Assembly: GCF_030316895.1 (NCBI RefSeq)
Contig: NZ_JASZYV010000004.1
Span: forward strand, 62,001-126,000
DNA: 64,000 nucleotides
Reading direction: 5' to 3'
Origin: Variovorax dokdonensis
Lineage (GTDB): Bacteria > Pseudomonadota > Gammaproteobacteria > Burkholderiales > Burkholderiaceae_C
The translations under genes and the position numbers were made by a program. The notes under the pieces are model-generated. The model searched no databases, was not told where the DNA came from, and saw nothing but the letters and a program-made list of their open reading frames with translations. Shown here piece by piece: positions 35,736 through 44,158 of this stretch (its first letter is position 1; every line of letters begins with the position of its first letter).

Positions 35736-35945
35736 TCAGTGATGCGCGCCCACGACCTCGCCCGCCTTCAGGCGATAGACCGTACCGCAGTAGGGGCACT
35801 TGGCCTCGCCCAGCCGAGCCACGTCCAGGTAGACCTTGGGATGGCTGCTCCACAGCTTCATGTCGGCCTTGGGGCTGGGGCAGAACACGCCGCCCTGATG
35901 GTTCAAGTCCTTGGCCGAGAGTTCGACCACTGCTTTTGCGTTCAT
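35736..35945 (-). CDS. CHCC-type zinc-finger domain protein
   Basis: The 69-aa product starts MNAKAVVELSAKDLNHQGGVFCPS and contains FCPSP, then KCPYCGTVYRL and a His-rich end (GAHH). This is the NDUFS6-like zinc-finger domain found in bacterial single-domain proteins. The ATG at 35945 is chosen over 35969 because the family starts there. It follows ilvE by 5 nt, a conserved pairing in betaproteobacteria that I remember, and ends just before a strong terminator. Confidence 0.88.
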   Translation of the reverse strand: MNAKAVVELSAKDLNHQGGVFCPSPKADMKLWSSHPKVYLDVARLGEAKCPYCGTVYRLKAGEVVGAHH

Positions 35946-35950
35946 GTTGA

Positions 35951-36886
35951 TCAGACCTTGCTGAGCCACTTGGCGTACTTGGGATTGCGCCCGTTGACGA
36001 TGTCGAAGAAGGCGTTCTGGATCTTCTCGGTGATCGGGCCGCGCGATCCGGCGCCGATCTCGATACGGTCGAGTTCGCGGATCGGCGTGACTTCGGCGGC
36101 GGTGCCGGTGAAGAAGGCCTCGTCGGCGATGTACACCTCGTCGCGCGTGATGCGCTTTTGCACCAGCTTGATGCCCAGGTCTTCGCAGATGTGCAGGATG
36201 GTGTTGCGGGTGATGCCGTTGAGGGCACCGGCCGACAGGTCTGGCGTGTAGACCACGCCGTCCTTCACCACGAAGATGTTCTCGCCAGCGCCTTCGGACA
36301 CGAAGCCGGCGGCGTCGAGCAGCAGGGCTTCGTCGTAGCCATCGTCCAGGGCTTCCATGTTGGCCAGGATCGAGTTGCTGTAGTTGCTCACCGCCTTGGC
36401 CTGCGTCATGGTGATGTTGACGTGGTGGCGGGTGTAGCTCGAGGTCTTGACGCGGATGCCGCGCTTCAGGCCTTCTTCGCCCAGGTAGGCGCCCCAGGCC
36501 CAGGCGGCCACCATCACGTGGATGGTGTTGCCCTTGGGCGAGACGCCCAGCTTCTCGGAGCCGATCCAGACCAGCGGGCGCAGGTAGCAGCTTTCGAGCT
36601 TGTTGGCACGCACCACTTCCTTTTGCGCCTCGTTGAGCTGCTCCTTCGAGAAGGGCATCTTCATGCGCAGGATCTTGGCGCTGTTGAACAGGCGGTCGGT
36701 GTGCTCTTCCAGGCGGAAGATGGCGGTCCCGTTCTGCGTGTTGTAGGCACGCACGCCTTCGAAGGCGCCGCAGCCATAGTGCAGCGTGTGGCTGAGCACG
36801 TGGATCTTGGCATCGCGCCAGTCCACCATCTCGCCATCCATCCAGATCTTGCCGTCGCGATCGGCCATCGAGGGTTGCGCGCTCAT
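35951..36886 (-). CDS. ilvE: branched-chain amino acid aminotransferase
   Basis: This 311-aa class IV aminotransferase has the IlvE pattern: LHYGCGAFEGVRAYNT, then RPLVWIGSEKLGVSPKGN and the PLP lysine K164 in TQAKAVSNYSNS. LLLDAAGFVSEGAGENIFVV and LNGITRNTILHI follow. It interconverts branched-chain amino acids and 2-oxo acids in Ile/Leu/Val synthesis and works in the cytoplasm. It heads a two-gene leftward transcript with the zinc-finger gene. Length is typical. Confidence 0.95.
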   Translation of the reverse strand: MSAQPSMADRDGKIWMDGEMVDWRDAKIHVLSHTLHYGCGAFEGVRAYNTQNGTAIFRLEEHTDRLFNSAKILRMKMPFSKEQLNEAQKEVVRANKLESCYLRPLVWIGSEKLGVSPKGNTIHVMVAAWAWGAYLGEEGLKRGIRVKTSSYTRHHVNITMTQAKAVSNYSNSILANMEALDDGYDEALLLDAAGFVSEGAGENIFVVKDGVVYTPDLSAGALNGITRNTILHICEDLGIKLVQKRITRDEVYIADEAFFTGTAAEVTPIRELDRIEIGAGSRGPITEKIQNAFFDIVNGRNPKYAKWLSKV

Positions 36887-37022
36887 GAGTAATCCTTGAC
36901 TAGGGAGGAAATCGCAAAGCCTGTGATTTTACGGCGGGCTTGTAACACCTTGGGCGCGCGCCGGCTGCGCCCCGAGTCCGCGCCACAATGGGTGCTCACG
37001 ACATGCCCGAGGTTTTCATACA

Positions 37023-38021
37023 GTGTCCCTTTTCAAGAACGTCATCGTCTTTTGCATCGATCCCTCCTGGAACCAGGATCTGGCCCAGGCCGAAGAAGCC
37101 CTCGGCGCCCACCGTTTTGCCCCCTGCGGCGCCAGCCAGGAGAAGTCCACCGGCTGGGTGCCGCCACGCGGCCAGGAGCACGGCCCCCTGATCGAATCGA
37201 TCCAGGGCCAGTGGCTGCTCGAATTCATGATCGAGGCCAAGAGCATCCCCGGCTCGGTCGTGCGCCGCAAGGTGGACGAACGCGCTGCGCAGATCGAGGC
37301 GACCACCGGCCGCCGTCCCGGCCGCAAGGAACAGAAGGAGATGAAGGAGCAGGTCACGCAGGAGCTGCTGCCGATGGCCTTCTCGCGCTATGCGCGTGTC
37401 ATGGTCTGGGTCGACCGCACGCAACGCCGGCTGGTGATCAATGCCTCCAACCTCGCCCGCGCTGACGAGGTGGTGAGCAGCCTGATCGAGCAGTTGTCGG
37501 GCCTGGGCGTATCCGCGCTGCACACGGCCATCGAGCCAGCGTCGGCGATGTCCGGCTGGTTGCACACGCAGGAGCCGCCGGCCGACTTCTCCATCGATCG
37601 CGAATGCGAGCTCAAGGCCACCGACGATTCGAAGGCCGCCGTGCGCTATGCCAAGCACGCGCTGGACATTGACGAAGTCCGCGCCCACATCGACGCCGGC
37701 AAGCGCCCCACCCGCCTGGCCATGACATGGGACGACCGGGTCTCGTTCGAGCTGACCGAAGGGCTGCAACTGCGCAAGCTGGTGTTCCTGGAGGGCACCG
37801 ACAAGGCCGCCGAAGGTGGCAAGCCGGAGGACGATTTCGACGCCGATGCAGCCATCGCCACGGGCGAGTTGGGGCAGTTGCTGCCCGCGCTGATCGAGGC
37901 GCTGGGCGGCGAGCAGCAGATCGGCGGCGGTGGCTTGCCAATGGAAGCGCCCGCGCGGACGGGTGCGCCCGTCGCTTCGGGCACGGAACCGGCCGCCGAA
38001 GAAGAAGAGGCGCCGTTCTAG
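37023..38021 (+). CDS. rdgC: recombination-associated protein RdgC
   Basis: The GTG at 37023 starts a 332-aa product beginning MSLFKNVIVFCID. It carries the RdgC signature regions FAPCGASQEKSTGWVPPRG, IESIQGQWLLEFMIEAKSIPGSVVRRKVDE and GRKEQKEMKEQV. RdgC binds DNA as a dimeric ring and restrains RecA. The family is typically about 300 aa, and the extra length is in an acidic and Pro/Ala-rich tail. It is divergent from ilvE. Confidence 0.95.
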   Translation: MSLFKNVIVFCIDPSWNQDLAQAEEALGAHRFAPCGASQEKSTGWVPPRGQEHGPLIESIQGQWLLEFMIEAKSIPGSVVRRKVDERAAQIEATTGRRPGRKEQKEMKEQVTQELLPMAFSRYARVMVWVDRTQRRLVINASNLARADEVVSSLIEQLSGLGVSALHTAIEPASAMSGWLHTQEPPADFSIDRECELKATDDSKAAVRYAKHALDIDEVRAHIDAGKRPTRLAMTWDDRVSFELTEGLQLRKLVFLEGTDKAAEGGKPEDDFDADAAIATGELGQLLPALIEALGGEQQIGGGGLPMEAPARTGAPVASGTEPAAEEEEAPF

Positions 38022-38031
38022 CTGGCCGTTC

Positions 38032-38889
38032 CTATCGGCCGACTGCCAAGACCAGCACCGCCGGCCGCGACGCCATCTCGGTGCGCTGCATCCACGCCAT
38101 CACCGAATCGACGGTGACGGTCTCGATGCGATCGGAAAAGCGCTTCTCGTTCGGATGGTCGTCGAAGGCGATGTTGGCCCGGGTCGCCCGGCCGCCCAGG
38201 CGCGTGAGCGGCCCGATCCGCAGCGTGCTGGGCTCGTAGCCCTTGAACTGCAACCACGCCTGCGCCTGCGACCGCGTGCGCACCGTGGCCGGCTCCATGG
38301 CCAGAGCCAGCGTCTCCAGCGCCCATTGGTTGGACTGCTGGTACTTGCCGCCCCAGACATAGCTCACCATGCTGTAAGGCTTGTGCTGCAACGTACGCGC
38401 CGCGCGGTTGTCCTGCAGCACGGACAGCAGGCGCTGCTGCACCTCTGGCTTCGGCACGACCAGCACGGCCTCGTAGCGCCACAGGTCGTCGAGAAAGAAC
38501 TCGCCCAGGCCCTGCCGATAGATGTAGCCATCGGCGGTGCCGCATTCGTTGAGCTTGTGCGCCACGCGCCATCTGCCCTCTGGCGTCCGGTAGGCCCAGC
38601 CGAGGTGCGAATAGCGCAGGCCGTATTTGCCCAGGTCCTGGCCCGCGCGGCCGAGCATCGCCACCCGGCTGCCATCGCGCTTGAACTCGGTTTCCAATGC
38701 CTCGGAAGCCTGCTGCGCCAATCGCATGCCGCGATCGATGGACTCGGCCGTGGGCTTTTGCGCCTCGCACGAACGGCCCGCATGGGCTGGCGCGGCAGTG
38801 ATGAACATCGCCGCAGCCGCCAAGGCCGCGCACCGGATGAACGGAGCCATGCGGGCCCGATGCGGTTGCTTGACTTCAATGGCTTTCAT
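38032..38889 (-). CDS. exported DUF2145 family protein
   Basis: The ATG at 38889 gives 285 aa with a signal peptide (CAALAAAAMFITAAPAHAG). The mature part matches DUF2145: LGKYGLRYSHLGWAYRTPEGRWRVAHKLNECGTADGYIYRQGLGEFFLDDLWRYEA and later PYSMVSYVWGGKYQQSNQW. The YSHLGW and CG-containing motifs are reminiscent of papain-like NlpC/P60 relatives, so a peptidase-type fold is possible. It is the last gene of a leftward trio with a small exported protein and a YiaA/B membrane protein. Confidence 0.85.
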   Translation of the reverse strand: MKAIEVKQPHRARMAPFIRCAALAAAAMFITAAPAHAGRSCEAQKPTAESIDRGMRLAQQASEALETEFKRDGSRVAMLGRAGQDLGKYGLRYSHLGWAYRTPEGRWRVAHKLNECGTADGYIYRQGLGEFFLDDLWRYEAVLVVPKPEVQQRLLSVLQDNRAARTLQHKPYSMVSYVWGGKYQQSNQWALETLALAMEPATVRTRSQAQAWLQFKGYEPSTLRIGPLTRLGGRATRANIAFDDHPNEKRFSDRIETVTVDSVMAWMQRTEMASRPAVLVLAVGR

Positions 38890-38899
38890 ACCGCAAACC

Positions 38900-39370
38900 T
38901 CACAGACGCTCGTTGTACAGAAGCGCCTGGCCGATGGCATTGGGGATGAAGGCAATCACCTCCCCTGCCGCCGACAGGACCACGCCGGTACTGAGGACGC
39001 CGCAGGTCAGCACCGTACCCACCGCGAGTGCCGAAGCGCCGACGCCGCGCCCGGCCACTTCGACGCTCAGTTGGGCGCCATCCGCTGCCCGTTCGAGCAG
39101 GTAGACGATGCCGGTGGCGGATGCTTCGACCGCCTTCACCGTGAGCACCGCACCAGCGACGGACAAGGCCGCTGGCACCGCCGCGACGGCGCCCGCCGCA
39201 GTGGAGGCGACCGAGGCCGTGCCCACGACCGACGCGACCGGCAACGCCGACAGGACCAGAGAAGCCTCGCTCTGTGCCCGCGCCGGCGCCATCGCCAGGC
39301 CGCACAGCAGACTTGCCGCGAAAACCATCCGGGCCAGGATGCCGCTGATATTGCGTGCTGAGTTGTTCAT
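38900..39370 (-). CDS. small Ala/Val-rich exported protein beside DUF2145
   Basis: The 156-aa product starts with a signal peptide (MVFAASLLCGLAMAPARAQ). It is then almost entirely Ala/Val/Gly/Ser (e.g. VVGTASVASTAAGAVAAVP), with two short hydrophobic spans and a conserved-looking end GEVIAFIPNAIGQALLYNERL. From memory such proteins are paired with DUF2145 (a family sometimes called STM0539), but I am not certain of the name. It lies 10 nt before the DUF2145 gene. Function unknown; periplasmic or membrane-associated. Confidence 0.65.
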   Translation of the reverse strand: MNNSARNISGILARMVFAASLLCGLAMAPARAQSEASLVLSALPVASVVGTASVASTAAGAVAAVPAALSVAGAVLTVKAVEASATGIVYLLERAADGAQLSVEVAGRGVGASALAVGTVLTCGVLSTGVVLSAAGEVIAFIPNAIGQALLYNERL

Positions 39371-39390
39371 GGCTTTTTCCTCCTTGAAGT

Positions 39391-39888
39391 TCATTCGGTG
39401 TCAGAAGAAGAAACCGATTCGGCGGCGTCCATGCGGCCGCGTGCACGGGCCTCGACCAGGTCGGCCTCGTGCCGGTCCCGAAGCATCTTGGCCAGCGTGA
39501 AAGCCGAGGTGATCAGGTAGAGCCAGCTCACGCCCATGAAGGCCTTGTAGGTTTCATTGATCTGCATGCTCAGCAGGCCCCAGCCGGTCAAGCCCATCGC
39601 CACGCCGAAGCCGCCCCACACGACAAGCTTCCACATCGGCGTGTCGCCAGCCGCGCGCTTTGCGCCTTCGTGTTGCTGGCCGTTGTCGCGCACGTACTTC
39701 GCCAGCACGAAGGCGGCCGACAGGCAGAACACGTAGCCCATCACCATGAATGCCTGTTCGAGCCGAGCACCCGGCAGCCAGGCGAGCCCCACGGCGCACA
39801 GGAACGCGGCAATGGCAAAGGAGATCCACACCTGCAATTGCCAAGCGCGGGTGTCACGTTGAACGACGATGGAAGAAGGGATTGACAT
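39391..39888 (-). CDS. YiaA/YiaB family inner-membrane protein
   Basis: The ATG at 39888 gives 165 aa. The product has two YiaAB units, each with two helices: WQLQVWISFAIAAFLCAVGLAWLPG plus QAFMVMGYVFCLSAAFVLAKYVRDN, and LVVWGGFGVAMGLTGWGLL plus GVSWLYLITSAFTLAKMLRDRHE. The repeated AxVLAKxxRD endings show the internal duplication. E. coli YiaA/YiaB are inner-membrane proteins without defined function. It is the first gene of a leftward trio and is divergent from the glycine riboswitch. Confidence 0.85.
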   Translation of the reverse strand: MSIPSSIVVQRDTRAWQLQVWISFAIAAFLCAVGLAWLPGARLEQAFMVMGYVFCLSAAFVLAKYVRDNGQQHEGAKRAAGDTPMWKLVVWGGFGVAMGLTGWGLLSMQINETYKAFMGVSWLYLITSAFTLAKMLRDRHEADLVEARARGRMDAAESVSSSDTE

Positions 39889-40061
39889 ACGGGAAAGGCC
39901 GCTTGGGGCCGTGGTTAAACACGGGGCGCATCGTGTGCTGGCCGATGCCGCCGAACTTGCTTTCGGATGCGGCGGTGGCCCGGCCCAAGCTCGGCGGTAT
40001 TGCGCCGAGATACTTTTGGGGGCTTTGAAGCCAGCCGAAGTGCGACTTAGAATCGCAACCT

Positions 40062-40284
40062 CGATCGGGAGAGACTGGCAAATCGTCAACTGACACCGTC
40101 AAACGGACGACCACGCTGGCGCCGAAGGAGCAACCGCCCCGGAAACTCTCAGGCAAAAGGACCGATCGGCTTTCACCAATCTCTGAAGAGCACCCGGTTT
40201 CGTCGACCGGGACACCGCAGGAGCAAGCGGCCACCGATACGCATCGGACGGCCCGCGAATCTCTCAGGTACCAAGACAGAGGGG
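40062..40284 (+). promoter_or_regulatory. tandem glycine riboswitch upstream of dadA
   Basis: Two glycine aptamers are recognisable in tandem. The first runs from GGGAGAGACT (about 40067) through CGCCGAAGGAGCAA and AAACTCTCAGGCAAAAGGACCG. The second runs from CTCTGAAGAGCACC (about 40181) through CACCGCAGGAGCAAG and AATCTCTCAGGTACCAAGACAGAGGG. The conserved GGAGCAA and CTCTCAGG elements of the class appear in both. The dadA ATG lies about 65 nt after the second aptamer. Glycine should switch expression of dadA, probably turning it on. The boundaries are estimates. Confidence 0.93.
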
Positions 40285-40348
40285 GCGCACGCTGCTGGCA
40301 TTCGAGGCCGGGGCGCGCTCCCTTCATGACGGTCTTGGAGCTTCTCTC

Positions 40349-41623
40349 ATGCAATCGATCGCAGTGATCGGCGGTGGCATCACGGGTGTCACCACTGCCT
40401 ACGCGCTGGCCAAGCGCGGCTTTTCCGTCACCTTGTTCGAACGGCAGCGCTATGCCGCCATGGAAACCTCGTTCGCCAATGGCGGACAGCTATCGGCCTC
40501 CAACGCCGAAGTGTGGAACCACTGGGCCACCGTCTGGAAAGGCATGAAGTGGATGCTGCGCAGCGACGCGCCGTTGCTGGTCAACCCCAGGCCGAGCTGG
40601 CACAAGCTGTCTTGGTTCGCCGAGTTTGTCGGGCACATCGGTCGCTATCGGCACAACACCGTCGAAACCACGCGAATGGCCATTGCTGCCCGCGAGCACC
40701 TGTTCGCCTGGGCGAAGGCCGAGGGGATCGACTTCGACCACAAGCGCGAAGGCATCCTGCACATCTATCGCGACAAGGCGGGCTTCGACCATGCGGCCGA
40801 GGTGAGCAAGCTGCTTGCCGAGGGCGGCTTGCCGCGCCGGGCGGTGACGCCAGAAGAGATGCGTGCCATCGAGCCCACGCTGGCGGGCCGCTACTACGGC
40901 GGCTTCTTTACCGAAAGCGATTCGACCGGCGACATCCACAAGTTCACCAACGGGCTGGCCGCGGCGGCCGTGCGACTGGGCGTGCGCATCCTCTACGAAC
41001 AGCAGGTGTCGGCGTTGAAAAGCGATGGCAAGTTGGCCAGCGTGACGGTGGCGACAGGCTTGGGCCCGAACGGCCATAGCGCCGTGCACCACTTCGACGG
41101 CCTGGTGGTGTGCGCCGGCGTCGGCAGCCGGGACTTTGCTGCGCAACTGGGCGATCGCGTCAACGTCTACCCCGTCAAGGGCTACTCGATCACGGTGAAT
41201 CTGCTCGATGCTGCCAGCCAAGCCGGCGCTCCGAGCGTCAGCCTGCTCGATGACGAGACGAAGCTGGTGACGAGCCGACTCGGCATCGACCGCTTCCGCG
41301 TTGCCGGCACCGCGGAGTTCAACGGCTTGAACCGCGACATCCGCGCCGACCGGATCCGGCCCTTGATCGATTGGGTCAACCAGTGTTTTCCGCAGATCAG
41401 CACCCGCCAGGTGGTGCCGTGGGCAGGTCTGCGCCCCATGTTGCCGAACCTGATGCCGCGCGTGGGCCAAGGCAGGCGCGCCAACGTCTTCTACAACACC
41501 GGCCACGGCCACCTGGGCTGGACCCTGTCGGCTGCGACAGCGGAGATGGTGGCCGCCGAAATGCAGCAGGCAAGCGTTGGCTGGGGCACCCGCCTGCATG
41601 CCGCAGCTGGCATGCCCGCCTGA
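40349..41623 (+). CDS. dadA: D-amino acid dehydrogenase (DadA family)
   Basis: This is a 424-aa flavoprotein with the FAD motif GGGITGVTTAYALAKRG (about 8-24), the DadA stretch FANGGQLSASNAEVWNHWATVWKGMKWMLR and a C-terminal FAD-contacting VFYNTGHGHLGWTL. DadA oxidises D-amino acids to 2-oxo acids and passes electrons to the quinone pool at the membrane. Control by a glycine riboswitch suggests that glycine is a substrate or a signal. The gene stands alone. A 7-bp hairpin lies at its 3' end. Confidence 0.92.
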   Translation: MQSIAVIGGGITGVTTAYALAKRGFSVTLFERQRYAAMETSFANGGQLSASNAEVWNHWATVWKGMKWMLRSDAPLLVNPRPSWHKLSWFAEFVGHIGRYRHNTVETTRMAIAAREHLFAWAKAEGIDFDHKREGILHIYRDKAGFDHAAEVSKLLAEGGLPRRAVTPEEMRAIEPTLAGRYYGGFFTESDSTGDIHKFTNGLAAAAVRLGVRILYEQQVSALKSDGKLASVTVATGLGPNGHSAVHHFDGLVVCAGVGSRDFAAQLGDRVNVYPVKGYSITVNLLDAASQAGAPSVSLLDDETKLVTSRLGIDRFRVAGTAEFNGLNRDIRADRIRPLIDWVNQCFPQISTRQVVPWAGLRPMLPNLMPRVGQGRRANVFYNTGHGHLGWTLSAATAEMVAAEMQQASVGWGTRLHAAAGMPA

Positions 41624-41640
41624 TCCGCAGCGCGCGGATC
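41622..41640. terminator. hairpin at convergent 3' ends
   Basis: A perfect 7-bp stem, GATCCGC (41622-41628) and GCGGATC (41634-41640), spans the dadA stop and the stop of the convergent membrane protein gene. No U-tract follows in either direction, so termination would need a factor. It could simply protect both 3' ends. Confidence 0.4.
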
Positions 41641-42217
41641 ACGCCGCGCGGCGTGCACGTCGCCGGCACCATCGGGCCGCGCCGCATGCGCCCGATGCGA
41701 CCGCGGCGGTCATCGCCAGCATGGCCAACATGTGCACGCCGACCGCCGCGAGGGCGAGCACGAACGAGCCGGACGCGGTGATCTCGCGCGCCGGCGAGTT
41801 GGACAGGCACAGCGGGACAAGCGCCGGCACCAGCATCAGCCCCGCGCCATGCATCGTCGCCATGAAGAACGACCAGAGCACGAGCGCTGAACTGCCTGCC
41901 GTCGGCCCAGCAACACCAAAGCGCCGGTTACCCCGCTTCAGATGCGCCAGCACCAGCGCCACCAGCAACATGAGGGCTCCCAGCTGAAGGGCCAGCCGCG
42001 CGACGTCATCAAATGCCGGAAACATGGCGACGGCCAGAGCCACCAGCATCACCGAGGCCACGTGCCCGAGCGCGATGGGCAGGAGCGCACGTCTGGCTTG
42101 CGCATCGTCTTGAGATTGCACGCCCCTTGCAGCCGCCAGCGCCCAACCCGTCGCCGGGTTCAAGCCGTGCAGCGCGCCCAGGCCGGCGACGGTCACCCAA
42201 GGCCAAAGCTGCGACAT
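41639..42217 (-). CDS. multi-pass membrane protein, HGLNP-type
   Basis: The 192-aa product has five or more membrane segments: LWPWVTVAGLGALHGLNPATGWALAA, then LLPIALGHVASVMLVALAVAM, LALQLGALMLLVALVLAHLK, SSALVLWSFFMATMHGAGLMLVPAL and SFVLALAAVGVHMLAMLAMTAAV. The ALHGLNP motif in the first helix and FMATMHGAG in another resemble the repeats of NreB/RcnA/UreH-like metal exporters, but no assignment is made. It follows the GFA gene by 27 nt on the same strand. Confidence 0.7.
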   Translation of the reverse strand: MSQLWPWVTVAGLGALHGLNPATGWALAAARGVQSQDDAQARRALLPIALGHVASVMLVALAVAMFPAFDDVARLALQLGALMLLVALVLAHLKRGNRRFGVAGPTAGSSALVLWSFFMATMHGAGLMLVPALVPLCLSNSPAREITASGSFVLALAAVGVHMLAMLAMTAAVASGACGAARWCRRRARRAA

Positions 42218-42244
42218 GCCACGCTCCTGCTGCCAGACAAGCCG

Positions 42245-42595
42245 TCAGATGGCCCTGCCGTCGTAGTGCTTGACGGGAATGGCGTCGAGATCGATGCCCT
42301 CGATGCAGCGCAGGTTGACGGCCGCAACGGCGTTGCCTTGGGGATCGTTGGCTTCGCCGAAGGCGTGGATGCCACAGGCCGGACAGAACCGGTGCCGGAT
42401 CATGTGCTTGTTGAAGAGGTAGGTGCCCGCGTTGTCTTCCGGCGTCTGGAGCTTCAGTTGCTCGCGCGGCACGAACCACAGCAGTGAGGCGCGTCGCGCG
42501 CACATCGAGCAGTTGCAGGCCAGGCCGCTGTCGATCGTTCCTTCGACGTGGAAGGCGATGGCGCCGCAATGGCAGCTTCCGGCGTAGGTGGTCAC
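42245..42595 (-). CDS. GFA family (CENP-V type) zinc protein
   Basis: The 116-aa product has the Cys pattern of the glutathione-dependent formaldehyde-activating (GFA) family: C8-H-C10, C27-N-C29-S-M-C32 and C71-P-A-C74. It also has HCGAIAFHVEG and HRFCPACGIHAFG. Members bind zinc and have no proven shared reaction. Many act on glutathione adducts. Its start overlaps the end of the DUF899 gene by 4 bp, so it is part of that operon. It ends 27 nt before the membrane protein gene. Confidence 0.88.
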   Translation of the reverse strand: MTTYAGSCHCGAIAFHVEGTIDSGLACNCSMCARRASLLWFVPREQLKLQTPEDNAGTYLFNKHMIRHRFCPACGIHAFGEANDPQGNAVAAVNLRCIEGIDLDAIPVKHYDGRAI

Positions 42596-43383
42596 TGCGG
42601 CACCTCTTCCTTCGGCGTTGCCGGGTGGGTCGCGGCGCTGCCGGCGCAGCAGCCCGCCGCCTTGGGCGCTGCATCGTAGCGATCGTGGTGACGCACCCAG
42701 GCCATGCCGTAGCTCAACTGCTCCTCGTCGCGACCCTTGGGCAGAAGATCCAGCAAGCGATAGGCGCCCATCATCGCTTCCACGCCACGTCCGTAGGCCG
42801 AGTAGGTGTGGAAGATGGTGCCGACGTCATCCTTGTAGAACACCGACAGGCCAGGCAGCTCGTCGTGCATGAAGTCCGTCATGTGAAAGTTGTAGTAGAT
42901 CTCGCCGCGCGCCATCTGCTCGGGCGTGAAGCTGACGTCGAAGTCCTGGTTGAAGTCATTGCGGTGGGAAGAGGCCCACTTGAACTTCCAGCCCATTCGC
43001 CGGCGGAACTGCTCGATCTCCGCGATCGGCGCGCGCGAGATGGCCACGAAGCTCATATCGCGCTGCTGCAGGTGAACCTCGATGCCATCGACGTGGTCGG
43101 CCATGAAGGAGCAGCTGCGGCAGCCCTCCTGCCAACCCGGCCCGAGCATGAAGTGCTGCACCAGCAACTGCCGCCGCCCTTCGAACAGGTCGGCCAGCGC
43201 ACGCGGGCCATCGGGTGTGTCGAACACATAGTGCTTGTCCACATGCAGCCAGGGCAACGCGCGGCGTTCGCGGGCGATCTCGTCAGACAGTCGCGTGAGC
43301 TCTTTCTCCCGCGCCAGCAGCGCCTTGCGCTGGATCAGCCAGCGGTCCTTCACGACGACGGCGTGGTCTTGCATGATGCTCAT
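42592..43383 (-). CDS. DUF899 family, thioredoxin-like protein
   Basis: The ATG at 43383 overlaps the stop of the propeller gene (ATGA) and gives 263 aa. The much longer open frame is a shadow. It has the DUF899 pattern: LLAREKELTRLSDEIARERRALPW, ADLFEGRRQLLVQHFMLGPGWQEGCRSCSFMADHVDG and RRMGWKFKWASSHRNDFN. The CRSC motif sits where thioredoxin-fold proteins carry CxxC, so a redox role is possible. It works with the propeller, GFA and regulator genes of the operon, though no substrate is known. Confidence 0.9.
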   Translation of the reverse strand: MSIMQDHAVVVKDRWLIQRKALLAREKELTRLSDEIARERRALPWLHVDKHYVFDTPDGPRALADLFEGRRQLLVQHFMLGPGWQEGCRSCSFMADHVDGIEVHLQQRDMSFVAISRAPIAEIEQFRRRMGWKFKWASSHRNDFNQDFDVSFTPEQMARGEIYYNFHMTDFMHDELPGLSVFYKDDVGTIFHTYSAYGRGVEAMMGAYRLLDLLPKGRDEEQLSYGMAWVRHHDRYDAAPKAAGCCAGSAATHPATPKEEVPQ

Positions 43384-44108
43384 GACCGCTGCTCCTTCGC
43401 GGGGCGACGCACTGCGCGAACCTTGCCGCTCGCGCCGCCGCCGCAATAGAACAGGTCGGCGCCGTCGGACTCCAGGCCGCTCACACCCTGGCCGTCGGGC
43501 ATGGCCAGTCGTTCGAGCACCTCGCCACTGTCGGGATCGATGCGGCGCAGTTCGCTTTCTTCGGCCTCCCAGGTGCCGTGCCACAGCTCGCCTTCGACCC
43601 ACGTCACGCCGGTCACGAAGCGGTTCGATTCGATGGTGCGACGGATTGCGCCGGACTCCGGATCGATCTGATGGATCTTGCGCTCCCGGTAGTGGCCCAC
43701 CCAGAGGCTGCCTTCGGCCCAGGCCAGGCCCGAATCGTTGCCTTGGCCAGGCGCCGGGATCGACGAGAGCACCTTGCCACTGGCCGGGTCGATCTTGTCG
43801 ATGCGCGATTCGGCGATCTGGTAGAGATGCTTGCCATCGAAGGCCGTGCCGGCATCGCTGGCGCAGGGCAACGTGCGCTCGATGCTTCCGCTGGCGGGAT
43901 CGAAAGCCACCAGCTGAGTGCCGGTGGCGGCCCAGACATGCGTGCCATCGTGGCTCACGCCATGGACGCGTCCATCGCCGCCCAAGTCGCCGTACTCGCG
44001 CACGATCTGGGCCGGGCGCGCAGCAACGCCGGGAGTGCGCATGCGGCTGGGCGGCGCGTCTGCTTCCGCGACGCAGGCGTCGCTCGATTTGCTGTCGGTC
44101 ATCGTCAT
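43380..44108 (-). CDS. beta-propeller protein, NHL/Vgb-like
   Basis: The ATG at 44108 gives 242 aa; the frame is open further upstream without features. The sequence consists of repeated blades of about 40 residues: HGVSHDGTHVWAATGTQLVAFDPASGSIERT, AFDGKHLYQIAESRIDKIDPASGKVLSSI, LAWAEGSLWVGHYRERKIHQIDPESGAIRRT and VTWVEGELWHGTWEAEESELRRIDPDSGEVLERL. This is a six-bladed propeller of the Vgb/glutaminyl-cyclase/SMP-30-like kind. No signal peptide is seen. It overlaps the DUF899 gene by 4 bp. It likely binds a small molecule. Confidence 0.82.
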   Translation of the reverse strand: MTMTDSKSSDACVAEADAPPSRMRTPGVAARPAQIVREYGDLGGDGRVHGVSHDGTHVWAATGTQLVAFDPASGSIERTLPCASDAGTAFDGKHLYQIAESRIDKIDPASGKVLSSIPAPGQGNDSGLAWAEGSLWVGHYRERKIHQIDPESGAIRRTIESNRFVTGVTWVEGELWHGTWEAEESELRRIDPDSGEVLERLAMPDGQGVSGLESDGADLFYCGGGASGKVRAVRRPAKEQRS

Positions 44109-44158
44109 CGCTCCTGTGGATGAGAGTGGTGCCGACCACCGGCACCGTGAGCACAAAT

